Position numbers and translations under genes: made by a program. Positions 56,640 through 64,000 of a stretch of DNA of 64,000 nucleotides are shown here, in pieces. Under the pieces are notes generated by a model, which worked only from the letters and a program-made list of their open reading frames with translations, was not told the origin of the DNA and did no database searches. This stretch comes from Tricholoma matsutake. Its lineage: Eukaryota > Basidiomycota > Agaricomycetes > Agaricales > Tricholomataceae. Where the stretch lies: contig AP026546.1 in assembly GCA_026075535.2 (NCBI GenBank), forward strand, positions 8,370,001 through 8,434,000. The letters are read 5' to 3'. The stretch's first letter is position 1, and each line of letters begins with the position of its first letter.

Positions 56640-58060
56640 TACACAATGGAGTGTTCAAAAAAATTTGGGTTGTCCTTTTTGGGTATAAGTACAAAGGTGC
56701 AGCACCCAATTTCTTGCAGGTATGAGTAGTCAGGCTTTCATCCAAACCACAGTTCCCAAGGAGTATATCCCTGCAGAGAATGGGTAGTAGTTTTGGTGTG
56801 CAGATGAGATGCTGTTAGATGGAATTCATCCCACAGATAAGTAGGTAAACCCAAATATATCCACATCATATGGGCTTTAGCCATTAATGTGCATTCAACA
56901 TGGCCAATATGGGCAGAGGTGTGTGGAGCAGTGAAATGTTGATCAGTTCCTCGTGTCTTCAGCCAAGCTTTCATTTCATGTGACTTCAGCTCTCCATTGT
57001 TAGTAATATAAGTCCCAACCTTGAGTCCAGTCTCAGTTTCTCATGCAAGTTCCCAAGCTCTTAATTCAGGAAACAAATCATCTTTGTTGCAGAGGGGTAT
57101 TGACCAAGGAAAGGAGGTGTAATCGTCAACAATATCCATTATATATGAATTCCCATTATGAGACGGAACAGCATGTGGCCCCAACAAATCTACCCACACC
57201 TTCTCCAGCTTCCTAGTTGCTCTGTGACCAGGTCCCTCCTTGCATTTCTTTGGAACAGGTGTTTTTGTCTGTTTTCCAAGAAGACAAGATTCACATTTGG
57301 GTGGTTTTAAGGTGTGTATAACAGGTGCACCTGTGAGTGTTCCTTTCTTGGCCATGTCCCAGAGGGATTGGTAATTTGTGTGGCCAAGATGATGATGCCA
57401 TGTCTCCAAGGTAGGGGTTTTGTGTATGGTGAGAGCATAGTGGGTGGCAACAGTGTGGAGACTGAGTGAGTAAAGTTTCTTGGACAACTGTGATCCACAT
57501 GTAACAAAAGTGCCAGTGGACTTATCAGTAATCCAGCACCCCAAGTTATCAAAATGTGTTACCACATTTGAGTTGTTGGCCAACATGCCCACTGAAATAA
57601 GGTGGACTGCCAAATGTGGGATGTAGAGCATGTTATGTAATATGATTGATGTGCCCCGAGCTATTCTGAGTTTGATGTCACCGATGCCGATGGTGGCAGT
57701 TGAAGTCCCCCCCACACCCCTAACAGAATGAGGTTGTGTCGGACAAAGGGTGATGAAGTCCCCTTTGTTGGGAGATATATGCACGGTTGCCCTGGAATCC
57801 ACAATGAATGGATAGTTGTCCAGGGAAAGTTGAGATCAACCAATCTGACTGAGCGGTTCAACAGTGAATGCATCCACAACAGGTGCAGAGGTGTACTGAT
57901 TCCAGTCGCCTCCTCCTCGATAACAATCCACCTGTCATATTCGACTTTGTCAATAGTGGTGGTGGGAATGGGATCACAAGCTAATCCAGCAAACTCTGAG
58001 TGCAAAGTAGGTGTTGAGTTAGTTTCAGGGTCGATCATTACTGTGAATGCTCACCCATTG
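56640..58060 (-). pseudogene. Ty1/copia gag-pol fragment (protease to integrase)
   Basis: Minus strand: remnant protease active site (DSRATVHISPNKGDF; the usual DSGA reads DSRA), HNMLYIPHLAVHLISVGML, a GAG-pre-integrase zinc-binding block (WHHHLGHTNYQSLWDMAKKG; CESCLLGKQ), integrase core start (VWVDLLGPHAVPSHNGNSYI, DIVDDYTSFPWSIPL), a TGA at ~57040, then YITNNGELKSHEMKAWLKTR, FTAPHTSAHIGHVECTLMAK and TPWELWFG-stop-KPDYSYLQEIG at ~56740. The second integrase Asp (normally TDNGE) reads TNNGE. Gag, RT and LTRs are absent. Lesions fit C-to-T/G-to-A changes. Confidence 0.9.
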
Positions 58061-58459
58061 ATGTCTTGACCATGACCAGGATTTTGGAAGTATTAAGTCC
58101 CAGTGTTTCTTTTTGAGCGCTGGCCCATAACCTGTAGAAAGTCAATCCTAGCATATACAAGAATAAACTCAGTCATTGTATAACAGACACTACATGAATG
58201 CTGTACCTAGCATATACAAGAATAAACTAGAGGTACAGTAAGTAGCCGTTCTCATCTAAATAATAATATTGTTACTCACCTCACATCAGGAAATCCCTTC
58301 ATGGTAAAATTTGCATCAATGAACCAAATAATATGGATGAAAACAAACGAAGTAGGAAAGTGCATTACTTTGCTCATAGTTGGTTTCCTCATAACATCAC
58401 AGGTACATGTTGTAACATTTTAGTGTTTTTCTGTGATTTATTGTAAAATCTGTATTAAC
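58061..58459. other. Interval without a supportable gene
   Basis: AT-rich; a short direct repeat (CCTAGCATATACAAGAATAAACT) occurs at ~58147 and ~58206. It lies between the copia fragment and the Plavaka C-terminus. Confidence 0.45.
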
Positions 58460-61400
58460 ATAGTATTCGGTACAAATGTCTATCGGTAAAGCTGTTCACG
58501 TAAAACAAATTACACAAATCGAGAACGTTGCTGCTTGTCCACTCCTGAGGTGCAAATGGGCCGAATCGCAGCAGTAGATGAACACTGCGTCAGATATTTG
58601 CAAGTGGAATGACACTACAGATGTGTCCACCATTTTGGTCTCAAAGGGGTGAAATCTTGTACAGAAGGTGATTGCAGTCAGGTGTTTCAGGGAAGGGTGT
58701 ATACCACTTGATATACACCAGATGTTGAGGAACAACTACACCACTGCCAAACATAACATCACAAGCCTTCTCTGGTATTGAGAAGACTATGTGTACATGA
58801 CCAACATGGTAGCCTGTGACAGGTATGGTTATCGATCATAAGAGTGGTACAACTTGAAGGGCCTACCTTCAGTTCCAGTATCTCCACCTGTGCCCTCATT
58901 CACCAACACAGTATCGAAACGACCAGGCACCATGCGCCCATGGTTATCAGTGGTCAATGGTCAGACATGGATTGAGTTGGCTGTCACAGTGGATTTTGAG
59001 ACAGGATCTTCGCAAAGATACTTGATTCGATGCCAAACAGGAACTGAGCAGAATGGCATATGAATACTCCGACGTTTTGCTTCCAGCTGAGCACGTGTAA
59101 GAGTCGGCTCATTAGCAAGGGCGATAAAGCGGGCGAGTGCTGGACGAAAGTAAGTGGCACCATAGACTTCAACAAGTCTGTCGACTGGTATGGCTCGCAC
59201 AGTGGGATGTTTCATCATATGGAGACAATGGTCAAGCTCAAGACCAGGAGGTTGCCATTCAATTCACAGTCTCGAGGTTGGAGAACCATCTTGATGCCAT
59301 TTGAGGTACTGTTCATGACGAAACATCTTCTCCTTGTGCTCAAGCCACATTGTCATCTGTGTAAACTCATCCTTGTGATTGGTAGTGGGATATGCATCTT
59401 TTGCAAAATCAATGTGAAGGCGTTCAGTGTAGGTGGTGTCGAAATTGTCAGATGTGCCGTAGAGTCGGATGAATGTTATGTAGTGCTGAGTGAAGTGCAA
59501 TTTTGGGATATTGAATGAGTCCTGGATGCCAAGGTCCACAAATATGGCCTTCGTGTTGTGAAAATGTTCCAGAGCATCATCAAGTACCTCCAATGTCTCA
59601 TCTGTATGCACAGGATACTGTGCAAGATACAGGAAATCCAATAATGTGTGTACCACCTGAACCAGCGACACATTAGAAAGCCCCCCTGGTAGTGGAATGT
59701 TGATAACGAGGCTGAGAAGGATGCAACACATCTGATCATGCTCCTGGCCAGTCACACAGGAAAGGGTGCTGATGCCCTTCATGAAGTTGTGGATGTTGTG
59801 ATTTGGTGGCATATGGCGGCATCGTGCATCAATTTCTGTGGCCCCACATGCCTCAGTGACCCAGCCAATAACATGTTTGATGACCCCTTGGTAGAGCTGG
59901 TGCAGGATGTCGGGTGTAACGGAACAGTAGATGTGTACATAAGGTAGATCCTTCCAGAATGGATCAATGATAGGTTTGACTGCAGCAGCCTTGCATGCCT
60001 GGAGAAAACCGGCAGGATCCTCATCAAATGAATCCAATGCTTCTAGGACATGATCCAGCTCTCGAAGTGCCACAGGGAGATTGCGATCATATTCTCCGAG
60101 CTGATCACGGGGTTCAGGACAAACAGGACATTCTCCAGTAAAAGTTGTGGCAGTCAACACCTGTTCTGGATAATCACCTGAAAAACATGTGAGGAGGGGA
60201 TGGTTCCAATGCATAAACCCATCTCCCGTTGTCATGAAGACACCAGATTCTCCCACTTGCTTGAGATGCCCAAGAATTTTGGACATGCATGCGTGATAAA
60301 GGTTGGCAATTTGACAACGACGAGAGGAAATATTTGATTCGTTCTCGAGGCGAGTGGTGGGGAGGTAGCCCAAGAGAACATAGGCCCGACAAGATGGTTT
60401 GCGATGAATTTCCTTGGGGAGGTTTCCAATTGTTAAATATACAGGATATGCATTTTTATTGTGAAATAGGGTGAGCAGGGTCTTGTCGGTGGAGATGATG
60501 AGGGGAATAATGGTAGCACCAGGCTTGTCTTTTTCAAGCTGCTCCTGCAAGCCGAGTCATGTGAGCTTGAGCACGATAGCTGATGACGCCAAAGTCCCTC
60601 ACTTGTGTTGACCACCACCACTGTCCAGTATGCATATCATGATACATTCAGACCCTCCTCCCATCACTCCCATATGTGAAGTGCTTCTCCGGTGCCATCA
60701 CTAGGTACTGTGCAAGGTCAGACAAGGCTCTGATGCAGGTGATCACATCATGGAAGTACACATCGCAGACCTCAGTTCCCACCATCACCTCATGTCGTTG
60801 AAAGGATGGATGACCTGGTAGCTCTCAATTGATGAGCTTATTCAGCTCACCCACATTCTTGAAGCTTAGCCTGAGGCACTCAACAACCTTATCAGTGCCA
60901 TTAGTAAGTACTGGAATTTATTCATGTATGACAAAAACCTCACCCCTTCGATGCCCAGCAGTTCTGTCAGTGCATTAGATCCTGGTCCCCACATTTTTGC
61001 CCAATGCGCAATCTCCCCATCAAGTTTGGATGAAAATGGTGTGTATGTGGTTGATTGATTTGCATTGCCAGCTGAGCAGCCATAATCCAGATTTCCATTC
61101 TGCACTTCTCTGTGATATACTGCCCCCGCACTTCCAGTATGAAAGGTGACAATGTTGGGGTGATTAGAAAGTGGTTTTTCAAATCCGCCACGTAAATGCA
61201 ATGGAGGCTGTGAACCTGATGTGTCTCGCTCCCCATCAAGCATATCAACCTGTTGCAAAGGTTGTTCAGGCTCCAGCCACTGTTTGTCCTCAGCCAGAAC
61301 AGTGTCATATAGTCCGATCTCCTCCTCCTCCTGCATTTCAGCAAGAAATTCAGGGTCTTCCTCCCCTGTAGCACCAACATATGCCTGTCCCTCTCCATCC

Positions 61401-61729
61401 TCACCATCCATCCAAAAGTCCAGTGCTGCATAATTTGCATAATCTCCAAAGAAATCACCCATGGGATCTATAGCGACATGAAACTGCTCTTGCATTTCAT
61501 TTTTGTGGGTGTCTGTCATGGCTGGTCCTGAAAATGACATGGTGGGTAGGTCATCAGCAGTATCTTGCATCACAAAGTCATCATCTGAGTGTTGATCAAT
61601 ATCAGGCAACCTGGCTGTCTGGGTATCATTCAGATTGGTGTGACATCGTGGATTTTGGCTTTGATGAAGATGGTTGCTGAGCCCACTGCGCTTGAATGCT
61701 GCCCCACATCCATGACAAAGAACATGCAT
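58460..61729 (-). pseudogene. Plavaka-type transposase, nearly full length but degraded
   Basis: Minus strand: N-terminal zinc finger CHGCGAAFKRSGLSNHLHQS..C (61720-61640) for DNA binding; acidic linker; HWAKMWGPGSNALTELLGIE (~60980); VMVGTEVCDVYFHDVITCIR (~60770); then a long frame 60550-59264 with IIPLIISTDKTLLTLF, NAYPVYLTIGNLPKEIHRKP, AYVLLGYLPTTRLENESNIS, FSGDYPEQVLTATTFTGECP and LHIDFAKDAYPTTNHKDEFT. The C-terminal parts are 59218-58961 (VYGATYFRPALARFIALANE, VPVWHRIKYLCED), VPGRFDTVLVNEGTGGD (~58920), HIVFSIPEKACDV, VYIKWYTPFPETPDCNHLLY (~58700) and FGPFAPQEWTSSN (~58540). The order matches Plavaka transposases of basidiomycetes. A few stops and frame breaks indicate recent inactivation. 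Terminal repeats were not located. Confidence 0.9.
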
Positions 61730-61947
61730 TCGTGTTGCTGATGGGATATCAGGGAATATGTTTTGGGGTATTGGGGTGGATCAACATATTTCCGCAAGGT
61801 ATAACTTAAAAAAAATTAAATTGTTCAATTGTTACATGTCGCTTTTCAACCCCTTCCACTCCTTGTAGTTTCCATTAATCTCTTTTTCTTTTCCTTTTTT
61901 TCTATCACTTTCTCCACCAGTTACTTTGCAAAACACAGGATCTTGAC

Positions 61948-64000
61948 ATGGTGAAACAACGGAACCCATCTGATGAAGCCCAGGAACGATGTATGAGAGT
62001 TTTCTGTGTCTCATCACCTTTCTCATTACTTTTCCAGCCTCCCAGTCAGCCAAATTGCAGGCTATGGCAAATGCAAGTACGTAGTGCTGCTAGCCTCAAT
62101 GGACTCACTCTCATCAGGAGTAGAATGGCATGGTGCAGCACCACAGGGGCAGAAGCATTCTGGCTCTGCTTCTCAGCCACATGACTTGCAGCCTCTGAAG
62201 AGAGCAAAATGTAAGATCTCATCTGATTTAAATGTTTCTCATCTGACATGCTTTGTAGCCATCCATCCAACCAGCTCAGAGAAGAAAACTGAATATGCAA
62301 AACAACCAACGAGTTTGTCATCTGAGCGATCATTCCATCCTGCTTTCTAATTCTGTTTGTAGTGTTGCAATGCACAATTGCTTCTGCTACCAGTGACAAA
62401 CATGGGACAGCCAGCAACACAGTCAATAGCCAGCAAAAAGGTTCAGGTATTTCTTTTCATGTAGATAATCTGTGCTAAAGCCCAAAGCCAGTTTCACACA
62501 AGGCTCCTGTTGCTATCGAAGATGATGAAGACAAGGATGATGACATGTATCAAGAAGATGACTCCCATCAACAGTTCCAAACAGGTTCATCAAGAGTCGT
62601 TCAGCAGCACCGCTCCATCAAGGTCATTCGCCGCAAGGACTATCAACAGGAGGATGACGATGAAAGCTCCAAAGAAAGTTCTGATGAGCACAACACCTTT
62701 GATGAGGACATTGAGGGGGGCCTCGATGATGGTGCAGATGGGCTTCGAGAGTTGGATGGTACAGCTGTCGTGTCAGCTCTTTCTTCTGAGGTAATAATTT
62801 ATTCTTGTGATGCCCAAATCTCATTGTTATCTCCATAGCATGCTCATTGGTCATCAAAACCTCAGGATGATGAGGAAACATCAGATGATGGCCTCATTCC
62901 CAACATTGAGCTTACCACAGCTTCGGAAATTGAAGGCAAACCCATCAAAGATGAAGACCAAGACCAAGATGAGGATTCTCTGATGGAAGATGATGATGAG
63001 GACCTCCAAAAGATTCCATGTCATCATAACAACAAGGTCTGTTCATCTCTCGATACTCCCATCCTCTTTTCATGAACCCACTTTGTAGCCTTCCAAGCAT
63101 GAACTTGCCCGTCATACAGTCCAAGACAGCTAGAGCATGTTTTGCATGACTAACAACAAGATACATTCAAAGGTACCGAGGTTTTCACATGGTGAACCAT
63201 CCACTGGCAGTCTCTCACCAGCTCCTTCTAAAATTGTTAAGGTATCATTTCAAGTACTACCAGGTTACAAACACTTACATTTTACATAGTCCTGCAAACA
63301 TGAAGAGTCTTCTGATGATGATGCACCTATGTCTTGCTATCCCAATGTCAACAAGGGTTGGAACCTCGGTGCTCATTATGTCCCACCTCAATCTGGGGCT
63401 CGCATTATCAGCATCAAAAACCAGTCTTCATCGCTGCAGAGTGTAATCAAAGCTGCCATTCATGAGGTTATGGGTGATGCCCTCTTCAAGACCTCATATC
63501 CTAGTGCTGTTACCATTGTTGATCATCTCTGCAATCTTCTCAAGCAATCGGCAAAGGATCTTAATCTTTGCACACTCCATAACCGTTTCAAGCAAGACTG
63601 CAAGTTTGCAGAGGTTGTTTCTCGTGTGGTGCATTATAGTTACCTTATCCAGCCACCACTCCCTAAAGTCCCTTATAGTTGGCTGTTCATCTTTCAAACC
63701 TTCGCTGTAGCCGCATCAGAGGTGAAAGGTTTCTATCAATTGATACCAGGTGATGCCTGCAAGGGTTGTGTCAAACATTTGACGACGACCACTGAATATA
63801 TATATCCAAGAAATGATGTTTGTACTTGCCATCAGTTGCTCCTTCCAATACTCACTACATATCTATTTCAACCAGTCCGGTCTTCTTCTCAAGACAAAAC
63901 CCTTCCAGCATCCATGCATGATCTCAACCTTGAAGGAATTTGCATTTGTGACCTTGCGTGGTGCATCGTTATCAGAGAAGCATGCTTACCGATTTGTGTC
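61948..64000 (+). CDS. Spliced gene with acidic N-terminus and DUF6532-like region (partial, runs off the window)
   Basis: The ATG at 61948 opens an exon to 61990; further exons are 62038-62076, 62118-62210, an uncertain middle (~62260-62460), 62503-62790, 62839-63036, 63089-63241 and 63290 to the window end, mostly joined by GT..AG introns of 41-53 nt. The N-terminal half is Asp/Glu/Ser/Gln-rich (DDEDKDDDMYQEDDSHQQF). The last exon is open for over 700 nt: QSVIKAAIHEVMGDALFKTS, DHLCNLLKQSAKDLNL, CKFAEVVSRVVHYSYLIQPP, HDLNLEGICICDLAW. Its spacing of blocks recalls DUF6532 proteins, which are abundant and uncharacterised in Agaricomycetes. An in-frame TAG at 63131 would break it unless removed by an intron; a CTAAC branch-like site at ~63149 makes that possible. 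It is divergent from the Plavaka gene across ~220 bp. Confidence 0.55.

Overview
This window looks like repeat-rich nuclear DNA from a basidiomycete fungus, most likely a mushroom-forming Agaricomycete. The evidence is short (41-80 nt) spliceosomal introns with GT..AG ends and CTAAC-type branch sites, a basidiomycete-type tetraspanin (Tsp2), a PDR-type ABC transporter, and the transposases KDZ and Plavaka that are abundant in this group. I cannot name the species. Host-type genes occupy only the first ~10.6 kb. Almost everything after that is nested mobile DNA.

Layout. 1-299: C-terminal exons of a proline-iminopeptidase-type hydrolase (+). 815-2277: complete four-exon Tsp2 tetraspanin (+). 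4058-4848: uncertain small single-pass membrane protein (+). 5348-8570: broken PDR ABC transporter (-) lacking its first nucleotide-binding domain and the Walker A region of the second. 8701-10654: three-exon protein with a GDSGS motif suggestive of a trypsin-fold protease (+). 12274-15950: Ty3/gypsy chromovirus fragment (-) with 3' LTR and an extra membrane-ORF. 15951-19955: second Ty3 element (-), split by a solo LTR with a CATAC duplication. 19952-32330: unrecognised minus-strand gene remnants into which a hAT-like element (20960-22780) and a complete 6,045-bp Ty3 chromovirus (23770-29814) appear to have inserted. 33108-40360: SINEs, a ~1.3-1.8 kb inverted duplication and a gag/protease fragment with its LTR. 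40723-44815: KDZ-associated cysteine-cluster gene (+) broken by two nested hAT elements. 44825-53300: SINEs, two further nested elements, a GGGGAA satellite, a repeat-rich pseudogene and low-complexity hairpin/intron modules. 53660-55966: KDZ transposase pseudogene (-). 56640-58060: Ty1/copia fragment (-). 58460-61729: Plavaka transposase pseudogene (-). 61948-end: divergent spliced gene with an acidic N-terminus and a DUF6532-like body (+).

The insertion history is legible, because target-site duplications can be read directly for the solo LTR, the complete Ty3 element, four hAT-like elements and one element with CCCCAGT ends. The premature stops in the complete Ty3 element can all be explained by C-to-T changes (CGA to TGA, CAG to TAG), and most differences between its LTRs are at CpG, pointing to cytosine methylation/deamination or a RIP-like process.

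The most unusual signal is structural. Two unrelated repeat families carry many short hairpins in which the stem sequence changes but complementarity is kept. In the TGTTAAG..CGTAACA LTRs a constant AGGCTTT loop sits between different stems. In the hAT-like elements and related modules, a hairpin lies immediately upstream of a canonical 5' splice site. I regard these covarying hairpin arrays as the best candidate here for something undescribed.
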